Shown here: positions 11,300-20,010 of the stretch, piece by piece | How positions within the stretch are numbered: the stretch's first letter is position 1 | How the letters are laid out: every line of letters starts with the position of its first letter | Source: Mesodorylaimus sp. YZB2_4 | Lineage: Eukaryota > Nematoda > Enoplea > Dorylaimida > Dorylaimidae | Assembly: GCA_030248295.1 (NCBI GenBank) | Contig: JASANH010000494.1 | Coordinates: 1 to 64,000, forward strand | DNA length: 64,000 bases | Direction of reading: 5' to 3' | The notes under the pieces: model-generated | Seen by the model: only the letters and a program-made list of their open reading frames with translations | Databases searched by the model: none | What the model was told of the DNA's origin: nothing | Translations under genes and position numbers: made by a program

Positions 11300-12387
11300 C
11301 CACCAAAACAAAAGGGTAAACCAAAAGCAGCATCCAAACCGCGTTCTACAAAGCGAAAAGCTACTCGTATTGACAGTGTTGAACCACCTGCTAAAAAAGG
11401 AAGGATGGCTGTGGAAGGCAGTCTGGTTGCACCAAAGACGACAAGTGAAATAAGAAAACTGGATTCCATGCGTATTCGAAGAACAAAACGCAAAGAAAAC
11501 GAAGGAATGCCTGAAAGTGCAGTAGGCACATCGAGAGAGAACGTAGAATTTATGCAACTCGCAAGCATTTCGCGGCCTCCTGGCCTGCGCAATCCTGGTG
11601 GCGTGGTTTGCTATCCAAATGTAGCTATGCACGCACTCATGTCGTTGCATAGCTTTCGCAAAGTATATGCAATAACTTGCAAACCATGCAAGGGAAACCG
11701 TTCCAAAAGGAGTTGGCCATATTTTGGAGACAAGACGAAGCTCAAGAAATGCAAAAGCAGCCAGCTGTGCTGTCGACCGAAAGCACGCGCATTGCACTTT
11801 CTACCAAGGACACGCTTGTATTCACTAACAGAGACGGTCAACAATGTGCACGGGAGTTCATACAGGCAGAGATTCAGAAAGCGAAAGTGCTGGACATGTT
11901 CAAAGTGCACTGGCGAGAAAAGTTCATGTGCCAGTACAGCACGTGCAATAATCAATGGACAAGCACGGACTTGCATATAACGCCAAATTTGTCTGTGCTG
12001 CCTTAGGACAATCATAGTATCGAGAAGATTATGGGATTCAGAGCCGAAAAAGAGAAAGTATGCCCAAATTGCTCATGCAAAGAAATGGTGAAAAAGGCAA
12101 TCGAAATTGTCTGGATTCCTGACCAATTCTTACTGTGGATTTTTCGATACGAAAGCGGAGCAGCCAACATGGCTCCAGTGAAGGAGCTCGATCCAGACCC
12201 AATATTATTATCTGGGAAGACGTATCGAGCTGTCGCCGCAATCGAACATATCGGCTTTGACCCGACTTCTGGTCACTATCGTGCTTACGCACGACGTGGC
12301 AGCTCATGGTGGCTGTGCATTGACAGCCGGGTCAGTGAAGACACAATACCAAACGGTCTGGAAACGATAAGTTTCTTGATGTTATAG
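11300..12387 (+). pseudogene. USP-type (C19) deubiquitinase domain fused to helicase
   Basis: After a Lys/Pro-rich linker in the helicase frame, GLRNPGGVVCYPNVAMHALM forms the Cys box, with the catalytic Cys codon at 11609-11611. A frameshift near 11660 follows. Finger cysteines appear as CQYSTC (C-x4-C) and CPNC (C-x2-C). The His box is YRAVAAIEHIGF ... SGHYRAYARRG, with the His at 12274-12276, followed by WWLCIDSRVSE. The family removes ubiquitin from proteins. An in-frame TAG at 12004-12006 is derived, since the second copy in this window has TGG there. Animal Helitrons are better known for OTU-type cysteine proteases; I do not know a described USP version. Confidence 0.75.
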
Positions 12388-12779
12388 AGGATAAAACAGC
12401 CTCGCCCTGCTGTCTCTATCAGCATCTTGTAATGTAGGGCATGTCGTAAAGTACGGTATATGCGAGCTTAAAGTATGTACAAAGTGTAAAAGAGGCTGGA
12501 AATATAGCTGAATTATACATAAATCCAAAACACAAAAAACCCTGTGACAATGATTCGATATAAGCATGTTACTGAAGTCCTCGCTGTACAGAATGAAAGT
12601 GCCAGTAACATATGTACTGTATATATGTATGTGTTCTTCTATGCTGTAAACGTAGATAAAATGTAAAAAAGGAAAACAGTCTGCATATTGCTTATTGCAA
12701 ACGAATGCTGGCCAGCAAACATCAAAATCGTATCTCACCATTATCTGGCCAGCATAGTGAGGTAGCTCCTAGGTACCTC

Positions 12780-12822
12780 CCCGTCCTGTTTGCAGTAATT
12801 TCCTAAAATAAAAGGACGGGTG
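12780..12822 (+). other. hairpin downstream of Helitron ORF
   Basis: CCCGTCCT pairs with AGGACGGG across a loop of about 25 bases; AATAAA lies inside the loop. It sits about 390 bases after the USP stop codon. It may be part of the Helitron 3' terminus or of a transcript end, but no CTRR end follows. A second small inverted repeat, CACC...GGTG, is at 12839-12853. Confidence 0.3.
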
Positions 12823-13135
12823 CTCAGCAATGACTATCACCTCCACGTGGTGCTGGGCGGGCAACAGCAGTCAATGACTTTTGGCTGAGAGTATTCACCC
12901 TTACAGTAGATCAAACGATCGTCGTCTATGCACAAAAAGGTAAGTTTGTTTCAAATTTTTGCAGTGCTTTTTGTACAAGACCGCAATTTCAGCTCGAGGT
13001 GATCACTCGCGATCGAGTCAAATCACAATGGTTTTGAGATATGAATGCACTATTGATACAAAGAATTTTTCTCGGTGACTCGAGAATTAGTGAGAAGTGA
13101 AGTAAATAGCGAATAGGCAATTATGAATAGCTTAT

Positions 13136-13314
13136 TTGAATGTGCATATACCCGTTGATTAAAAACCCGCTGTACCAGGGAAAAAATTCTTCACCAATAC
13201 AGTACTGAAAGTGGATAAGATAGGTACCACTGTACAACTACAGACGTGCCAGTGAAGTTCTATCTGCATACAATGGATTTTCCTGGGAAGTGCATCGAGA
13301 AAAACAGTGTTATC
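13136..13314 (+). repeat. 179-bp dispersed repeat, copy 1
   Basis: It is almost the same sequence as 62182-62356, from TTGAATGTGCATATACCCG to CAGTGTTATC, with a few substitutions and small indels. Both copies lie beside Helitron USP sequence but in different relative orientations. One frame reads VPVKFYLHTMDFPGKCI and is conserved in both copies, so it may derive from a coding sequence. Confidence 0.75.
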
Positions 13315-13440
13315 ATATCCAAAAAAGGTCTGTTATCACAGACGCCAAAAAGCTTAGCCGAGCCACTATTGTATGTACACACACACGCTGACCAGGGATG
13401 ACTTAACAGTGGGTTGGCCTATCTCGGCAGCGCACAGGAA
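13315..13440 (+). repeat. inverted repeat, left arm
   Basis: About 125 bases, beginning ATATCCAAAAAAGGTCTG and containing ACACGCTGACCAGGGATGAC, match the reverse complement of 14576-14698 with few differences. The arm follows the 179-bp repeat without a gap. The pair could be the ends of a 1.4-kb non-autonomous DNA transposon or a tail-to-tail duplication; no target duplication is clear. Confidence 0.65.
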
Positions 13441-13459
13441 AGAACAATGGGAATAAATA

Positions 13460-13545
13460 AAAAGACGGGGATGCGAGCGAGATTCGAACTTCTTGCCTCT
13501 CGCTTTGTGCTCGTAAGCATTACCAATATTAGCCTAGGCCTGCCC
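13460..13545 (-). repeat. tRNA-like SINE head (minus strand)
   Basis: Read on the minus strand, TAGGCTAATATTGG (13523-13536) resembles an A box and GTTCGAATCTC (13479-13489) is a good B box at tRNA spacing. The cloverleaf is imperfect. It lies inside the inverted-repeat unit and is probably a SINE insertion. Confidence 0.45.
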
Positions 13546-13862
13546 ATCGGTATGCTAGCTCCTGGGTGGAAGCATGAAACGTGAAGTGACCGCCGAATGC
13601 TGGCACACTGTATACGGCGAGGTCATGCGTTTGAGTGAATAAAAATTTGATTTCTAGACTGTCAAGAAAAACTTTGCAAAAACTTTTACATGCATCTTGT
13701 AGCCAGTAACTCGTATAATCTTTCCCGCCTATGCGCAACTTTTCTGCTTGCCTTCACCCACACTTTTTAAGTAGGAACTCTGTTGCAAAATAAACCAAAG
13801 AAAGGCGCCTCGCGCACGCGTGCCCATAACTTTGCGGTCACGAAGGGGCGGAGCAAAGGGTA

Positions 13863-13871
13863 TAAAAGGGC
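13863..13871 (+). promoter_or_regulatory. TATA box upstream of RGG ORF
   Basis: TATAAAAGG lies about 100 bases before the open frame of the RGG-box protein and after a GC-rich stretch. It is a canonical core promoter sequence in the right orientation, but transcription is not shown. Confidence 0.4.
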
Positions 13872-13962
13872 AATATGAAGCAATCTCTTCTAGTCATTTT
13901 ACTCGTCAAGTTTTCTCTTTGGTACTGAAGGAATAACTTTAAATTTTCCTTATGCTTTTTGA

Positions 13963-14301
13963 ATTGCTCCTCAATCGTATGCCGCGCCCCAGCTAGCGAT
14001 TCAGCATCATCAACAGCCGCAACAACTCCAGCCGATGGTATTTGTCGTGCCATTTCTGAGTGGTGTCGTTGAGAACGGACGCGGTGGATTTGCTGATGGA
14101 CAAAATGAACTCAGTGGCAATGGTGGCGGTCGTGGTAGATTCGGTGGCGGTCGTGGCGGGTTTGGACGTGGTCGTGGCGGGTTCGGACGTGGTCGAGGAC
14201 GTGCTCGCCGTGGTGGACGTGGGGGACAGCAAGCCTCTCTCCAGCAACAAGCGCCAGTCCAGCCACAGCGGCAACAAGCGCCGGTCCAGCAACAGCAATG
14301 A
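13963..14301 (+). CDS. Gln-rich, RGG-box protein ORF
   Basis: The frame is open from after a TGA at 13960-13962. It starts with a Gln/Pro/Ala-rich stretch (HHQQPQQLQP), passes the only internal ATG (14035), then VENGRGGFADGQNELSG, and enters a Gly-Arg repeat of about 35 residues (GGRGGFGRGRGGFGRGRGRA). It ends in a Gln-rich tail before TGA. RGG boxes usually bind RNA and are methylated at arginine. The Gly-Arg codons form a 21-base tandem repeat. With a TATA box upstream and inverted repeats on both sides, it could be a captured host gene piece. If the start is upstream in another exon, the first residues are missing. Confidence 0.45.
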   Translation: MAPQSYAAPQLAIQHHQQPQQLQPMVFVVPFLSGVVENGRGGFADGQNELSGNGGGRGRFGGGRGGFGRGRGGFGRGRGRARRGGRGGQQASLQQQAPVQPQRQQAPVQQQQ

Positions 14302-14575
14302 CTGCCGATGAGTGACACTATGTTCCGTCATGGTAATTGTCATGTGTAAGCATTCTGCAAAAAAATGTTTTGGCTCTCGATTAGTTTCACTATCAGTTAT
14401 ACTGGTACATAAATCGTACATGAGCCTAATCTCGGAAAATCTCGATAGTATCGGTGTTCCTAAGTAACATGTTCTGAAATCAATGAGCACGCCAGTTCGT
14501 ATACTAACTTTCCTCACATAAGAAGACTGCGCTGATCAGATGAAGAATGGTGTCGCTGACTTCGTGCAGTGCGGC

Positions 14576-14703
14576 TGTATCAGCTGCCGAGATAGACCAG
14601 CCCACTGTTAAGTCATCCCTGGTCAGCGTGTGTGTGTACAATAGTGGCTGGGCTAGCTTCTTGGCGTCTGTGATAACAGACCTTTTTTGGATATGATGAA
14701 TAA
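14576..14703 (-). repeat. inverted repeat, right arm
   Basis: This is the reverse complement of the arm at 13315-13440. Read on the minus strand it encodes ITDAKKLAQPLLYTHTLTRD and stays open to 14504. The frame joins the LINE RT reading at SLIH, where LINE homology ends. The left copy has small indels in this frame. Confidence 0.65.
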
Positions 14704-15986
14704 GTGAACCTAGATGCTTTGTTAACCGACCGGCCAGTGCCTTGGCCAAAATTTTCTAGTCGCAGTTTAGAAGTATAATCGGTCTCCAGACACTTAGCTC
14801 TGTCAGATTTCTTCCAGGTTTCGGTAACATCGAAATTACACCTTGTTTCTGCTACTCTGTCAATTCGCCAGCTTCGAGTGAGGCTTGCATCGATCGCATA
14901 AATGGTTCTCAAATGACTACCCAAAAATGCCGGTACCATTCGGCTGGTAACATATCACGTCCAGGCAATTTGCCCAGTGTCATACCTTGCAGTGATGATT
15001 AATATTTTTAGAGCCTGTATAGGCTGCTCAAGAAGATTGCGAGCTTTGTCAGCTAGCTTGTGAGAACTGTATTAACTAACTCGGGACAGCCACTGCTCTA
15101 TCTCTGCTGTATCAACTGTATCGCGCTTGAAAATGTTTTTGTAGAACTCTCGCGTTACTTGCAAGATTTCTTTAGGGTCTGACCCTCTCGACCTTGAGCT
15201 ACTACCAGTTTGGACACGCATTTCCGGACCGCATTTCGTTTTTCCATACCAAGATAATACTTGTTCGGTTTCTCGCCATATGCTATCCACCGAACTCTTG
15301 TACGTGGTATTGCTCTGCGCACATCATCCTCTTAGATCGCTTCGAGTTCGCTTCTTGCTAATTCTCTCAAGGCCCGCTCTTTATCAGGAAGAAAAGGCTC
15401 GCGCGAATTAAACTCGTCTAATTGACGTTGGATTTGCAGTTTCTGGTAGGAATTCCGTGCATTGACCCGTGCGCAATATTGCATCGTCGTATCTCGTACT
15501 ACCATCTTCACGAAGCCCCAGCGTGTCCGAGCATTCCAATCCTCAGTTTGGGACATCGCATTCTGACCCGTGCTTTCAATTAGCAACCTGTACTGCGGCT
15601 GATTTAGCACCAGGACATTCAGCCTCCAAAGACCAGGACCGCGCGGACGATGATGCGGAATTTGAATTCAAAACGTAACGCTCTTATGATCAGTGCCGAC
15701 AGCTCGTCTGGTCGCGGCATTTTCCACTTGGTGCATCAGAGCAGCCGAAATTAGCCAATAGTCCAATCGGCATTTGACCAAGGGGTGAGGTTGCTACCAC
15801 GTGTACGGTCATGTTATTAGATTTAACTCCCTCCAACAGTCCATCAGATTCCAATCAGCTTAAATATCCTTCACCGCCCTTGTAACTGAACGTTTTGGGA
15901 TTGTACTCCCTCCAGATTTGTCCATAAATAAAACATCCAAGTCTCCACTAATTATCACAGGCAAGAGCCCGTAGTTGTACGCCGTT
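14704..15986 (-). pseudogene. L1/Tx1-type LINE ORF2: distal EN, linker, RT start
   Basis: This is the second part of an ORF2 whose first part is at 25658-26040; the BEL element lies between them. On the minus strand it begins with the endonuclease C-terminal half: IISGDLDV (GDxN-like), RLDYWLIS and GTDHKSVT (the SDH motif, about 15690-15960). The EN-RT linker follows (WNARTRWGFVKMVVRDTTMQ, FYKNIFKRDTVD). The reading stops at KALAGRLTKHLGSLIH, the RT start motif, where an unrelated inverted-repeat unit begins. The endonuclease nicks DNA and the RT primes on it, but the RT core is gone. Several nonsense codons and frameshifts are present. Confidence 0.75.
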
Positions 15987-15991
15987 ATAGC
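15987..15991 (+). other. target-site duplication ATAGC, left
   Basis: The five bases ATAGC before the 5' LTR are repeated exactly after the 3' LTR at 25653-25657. A 5-bp duplication is normal for BEL/Pao integration. It proves that the LINE halves on both sides were once joined. Confidence 0.9.
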
Positions 15992-17503
15992 TGTCGCGTC
16001 ATCGCGAACTGTTAGCTCAGTGTTTAGATTGTACTGATGAATGTTTACGATCTGCCGAAATTACTAGCACTAGTAGCTATGGGGTGATAGGCCCGACCCG
16101 TCTAAACTATCCCACAGTTAGGGAGTGAGGGAGAAAATATACTTCAGTTTCCTCGTTCAGTCTCAGTTCAGTGCTGAGAAGTCCGCACGGAGATCTGCGC
16201 AATCTCCGCATCTAAAACTATACTCCCGTCGTGCGGAGTTTTGACTGATGTGCGCAGCCGCGGACAAAGGACACGGACACCCACGCAAAACGAGAAACAT
16301 TTGGAATTTTTTAAGTTTTGAGGTTTGACTCGGCTCGGTCCTCATTTAATCGTTGAAAGTATTAATAATTGATTATTTCATCGAAAAACGGAAATGTCTG
16401 GCTCGAAGTGGGATACAGGACCTATTGTCAATCGTTGCAGCAGTTTCGACTTCACGGAAGGAAACGAAAACGGCGAGAACGACGACGGATCCCGTGAAGT
16501 TTTCATGGAACGCTCCCGAAAATATTGGACGAAAACCCGAAAACATGGGGAGGAACATTTTGATTGACGAAAAACTATTTCTACAAATTATGGTTTATGA
16601 TTGAAAGTAAATCTTGGAAAGAACCTAAGGTGTCGGATAACAACTTTGCCCGCCAAAAGATGGTATGGCGTAAAGTAAGTGTTACATATATGTTGATTCA
16701 AAAATTTATAATTGGGCCAGGAAGAATTTTGTTGAATTTAAAATTAACAAAAATTTCTGAAAACATTTTGAAAGCCCGCTTCCTGCTTCCTCGTTCCAAA
16801 GCTCTGGCACAAAATCTTGTTTTTATAAACTTCCCTTTTCACTCAACACACTTTTTCCTATTTGTAGGTTCATAAACTCAGTCAAACTCTTTGCAATCAG
16901 TGGCAAGACGACGAATTTCGGATCGGTTACTGCTGAAACGTGTGTGGGAGGTTATGTAGAGGCTCAGGTACTGATTCGATAATATCATGCATCGGAATTC
17001 CCGTGCAATCGGGATGCTATGCTGTGCAGTTTTTAGGTTTGCCTGATTGGCGATATCTGATGTTCTAAAATTAAAATATTTTGCAGGTGGTGTGTTTTTT
17101 TGGTTTTTGGAGAAATAGAGATCTGACCTTTTCAAAAATTTTTGTAAGATCACATTCAGAAACGTACCGCAGTCATTACTAAATTAAAATTTATATAAGT
17201 GTTTTTTACATTCACGCGACAAAGTAATTCCCAGAAGAAAAGAGATGCAAAGGGGCTGCGGAGGTTCTCCGCGCACACTCCGCACAAACTCCGTTGAAAC
17301 TGAGATTGAACTGAGACTGAGGTTCGCATCTATACTCCTGGACTGATCTCGTGCGAACTTCGCACGAACTTCGTGCGATAAAACTGGAGTATAGTTTCTC
17401 CCTAACCTTTGCTTTGTGTAACTTAATGGAAAGGATGTGTGTATAGTTCAGAGTAAAAGAGTTCGTGAACGGTCGGATTACTTATGTGGGAAGAGTCGCC
17501 ACA
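15992..17503 (+). repeat. BEL/Pao 5' LTR, split by a DNA transposon
   Basis: The LTR runs TGTCGCG ... GCCACA. Its first 134 bases (to 16125) and its last 98 bases (17406-17503) align to the 3' LTR end to end; the 1274-bp insertion and its 3-bp duplication lie between them. Without the insertion it is 235 bases, the same as the 3' LTR. Confidence 0.92.
16129..17402. mobile_element. non-autonomous DNA transposon, Harbinger-like
   Basis: The ends are GGGAGAAAATATACTTCAG and the inverse of CTGGAGTATAGTTTCTCCC, giving imperfect inverted repeats of about 22 bases. The flanks are TGA (16126-16128) and TAA (17403-17405), and the empty site in the 3' LTR has TAA. A 3-bp TNA/TWA duplication is the mark of PIF/Harbinger elements. 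Subterminal repeats (CTATACTCC, GTGCGGAG, ACTGAGATTGAACTGAGACT) occur near both ends. No transposase is encoded; the internal ORFs show no motif. It must depend on a transposase supplied from elsewhere. Confidence 0.8.
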
Positions 17504-17508
17504 TAAAG

Positions 17509-17520
17509 TGGTAGCAGAAC
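17509..17520 (+). promoter_or_regulatory. retrotransposon primer-binding site
   Basis: TGGTAGCAGAAC starts five bases after the 5' LTR. The first ten bases match the complement of the 3' end of initiator methionine tRNA as commonly seen in animals. It would prime minus-strand DNA synthesis. Confidence 0.65.
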
Positions 17521-17999
17521 TGAACGATTATTGAGCGATTTTGCGTTTCGGCATCAATGGACACTTGGATTTGCAAGTGAATTCATTCTGGTTCCATTGG
17601 TATGAGGTCAGTTTTCTGCGTCTTGCATGTCGCGGTTGCCACTCCCTTCGTGCAAGTAGTCTGTCCTCCTAGCTAGGAAGGAGCTCATTACGCGCCCTGT
17701 AGGAAACGAAGGGTTGGCTGCGGTTCCTTTCTACCTGGTCATTTCTGGACCGTTAGGCTGAGGCGTCCGGGAGTCAGACGAAAGCTGGGGAGTGTGCTCT
17801 GCTCTTTGTTCTGATTGACCGTCCGTTTGGTTGTCGCCCTTTTCTGCGATTTTTTTCTGAGCGACTGTGACGTCACCCATTCCGTTGTTCTCTTCCGCTA
17901 TTGATGACCAATTGGACGTCATAGTGATTTCCGTTTTTGCTTTGGAAGCCCTCCGTTTTTCCTGAGTGCGATCGGTCATTTTTCCGAATTTAATCGACG
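17521..17999 (+). other. BEL/Pao 5' leader
   Basis: This is the untranslated leader between primer-binding site and gag ATG. No ORF on the plus strand is convincing. A packaging signal would be expected here, but none can be identified by eye. Confidence 0.5.
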
Positions 18000-19430
18000 A
18001 TGTCGAGTATTCTTCGTTCCCTGAGACCGGTTCGCAACGAAATCAAGAAGTCAATGGCTGAGAAGCCGGCCTTGACTATGGCTTTCCAAACTGAAGCAGC
18101 CCGTGATACCTACATCATGGAGACAGAATTCTTCGTCAATAAGCTGGAGGCCTGCCGTATTGCATTTTTCCAGCTCCATGAGAAACTAATTCAGATTACC
18201 TGCAAGACAGAAGCTGATCAGAAATCCGTCGATGAGGTCGCAGAAGCCGACTCGAACCTGATACTGGAACTGTATGCTATGATTGAGGAAATTTCCGTCG
18301 TTCTGAGCACCCTCAATCGAGCCCGTGACCGTGATTTTCAGCGCAGGCAAGCAATGGCCGCGGACCTGGATCGTCAGCAGGCGGTTGCCGCCCCGAGTGT
18401 AAAGCTGCCCAAAATCGATTTGAAGAAATTTTCTGGTGACGTCATGCAGTGGCATGAGTTTTGGGACTCCTTCGAAACGGCCATTCACAACAACACCACA
18501 TTGTCTGATGTTGACAAATTTAACTATTTACGTGGCCAGCTGCTTGGGGAAGCCAAGTCGGCCATTACAGGTCTGCCCTTGACGAACGAAAATAATGCGC
18601 ATGCGGTCGAAATTTTGAACAAGCGATACGGCGACAAACAGGTGGTCGTCAACTCGCACTATATGGCTCTCTCGACTCTGCAGGCGCCACCAGATCAGAC
18701 GCCTAAAATCCGTTTTGTGTGGGACAAAGTCGAAAAGCATCTTTGTTCGTTGGAAGCCCTAGGCGAACAGATCGAGCACGGACATGTCGTGTCAGTCATT
18801 TTTTCGAAACTACCGCGCGATGTAACTTTGCGCCTGGAAGAAAATCGGGGAGATGAGGCTTGGACCATAGCCGCACTACGAAAAAGGGTACAGAAGCTGC
18901 TCGAAGCCCGAGAACTGGCTGATCAGCATCACAAGCCATCCGCATCCGTGGCACCGAAACCTACTACAGGTTTTTTGCGTGTGCAAAATGGACCCCAAAA
19001 GAGATCTGGAAAATATTACACGTCTGACGACGACCAGAAAAAACAGGGCGGATATCACACGACGACAGGCTCCCTCTTGACCCACTCCAGAGCTGAGAAG
19101 ACGCAAAGTAGCAAGTGTTTCTTTTGCCAAGGCGACCATTGGGCTGATGAATGTCCAGTGTATACCACAGTTGAAGCCAGGAAGAAACAGATCAAGTGAA
19201 AATGTTTCGTCTGCATTAGAGAAGGTCATAGCCAGAAGGCTTGCAAATCTGAAAAGGCATGTGTGCACTGCAAACAGAAGAAACGTCATCATCGAAGTTT
19301 GTGCCCAAAGAAGTTCTCCATGCAGGATCCGAAAAAGGAAGCTGCCTGTCCTGTTTTGGAAGAACATCAGAAAACCGAACCTGAGGGGCACAAGCCTGAA
19401 AATGCCCTGGTCAATTTGGATGGACGTGGT
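18000..19430 (+). pseudogene. BEL/Pao Gag region
   Basis: The ATG at 18000 opens the single frame. Residues 1-130 are helical and charged. The DUF1759 capsid region follows at about residues 134-305 (LPKIDLKKFSGDVMQWHEFW, LRGQLLGEAKSAI, AVEILNKRYGDKQVVV, FSKLPRDVTL). The first zinc knuckle, CFFCQGDHWADEC, is at about residue 375. A TGA at 19197-19199 falls between knuckles; CFVCIREGHSQKAC and CVHCKQKKRHH follow in the same frame. Gag forms the particle and binds RNA through the knuckles. The start is chosen because it is the first ATG after the leader and gives the usual Gag length. Confidence 0.9.
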
Positions 19431-20010
19431 CTTCTTCAAACTGCGAGTGCACATGTCATGACCCCACCGTCGCCGCATGAAGAAAAGGTCCGGCTAGTCT
19501 TCGACTGTGGGAGTCAGCGCACATATGTGACCGAAGAGCTGGTCGCAAAATTAAAAGCAGAACAGCAGGCTCAAGAGACACTGCAGATTTACACATTTGG
19601 TGGTATCGAGGCTACGCGGATTCGGACCAAGATGGTCAAACTGAAACTGAAATTGCTGGATGGATCCGCCATGGAACTCCTAGCAAATACTGTCCAAAAA
19701 ATTGGAGAAATTCACCACAAGTTAGTGGATGTGGCCAGATACGGAGCGTTGTATCAGACAATGCCAATGGCGGACCCAGTTGGCAAAAAACCACCAAAAC
19801 CAGGGATCGACCTACTGATTGGGAATAATTATTATTGGGATTTGATCACAGCCGAAAGAGTGGAACTGGGCAAAGGCCTGTATGTGATCGGGTCTAAGTT
19901 GGGCTGGGTGGTCAGTGGACGCACTGGTGATACGTCCGAGTTGTCCAATTAACCATCTGTCGCCATGTTAACCCCGGTCACCAATAATGTGGTTGGTGAA
20001 TCCTCAGTCG
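19431..20010 (+). pseudogene. BEL/Pao aspartic protease region
   Basis: VRLVFDCGSQRTYVTEELV (from about 19490) carries the retropepsin-like active-site Asp in FDCGSQ, where DSGS is usual for DUF1758 proteases of BEL elements. The later part (PGIDLLIGNNYYWDLI, YVIGSKLGWVVSGRTG) is the family's typical second half. A TAA at 19950-19952 follows. The protease would cut the polyprotein. Cys in place of Ser next to the catalytic Asp is a change whose effect I cannot judge. Confidence 0.85.

Larger units (their letters stand above)
9256..12387 (+). mobile_element. Helitron-like element, helicase plus USP
   Basis: The coding part comprises a pre-helicase Helitron segment, a PIF1/RecD-type helicase and a C-terminal ubiquitin-specific protease domain. 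It is mobile because a second, inverted piece of the USP part lies at 61886-62175. The Rep domain is missing. No terminal TC or CTRR sequence is certain; a hairpin at 12780-12822 is the only candidate 3' signal. The copy carries at least three nonsense codons and three frameshifts and is inactive. Confidence 0.7.
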
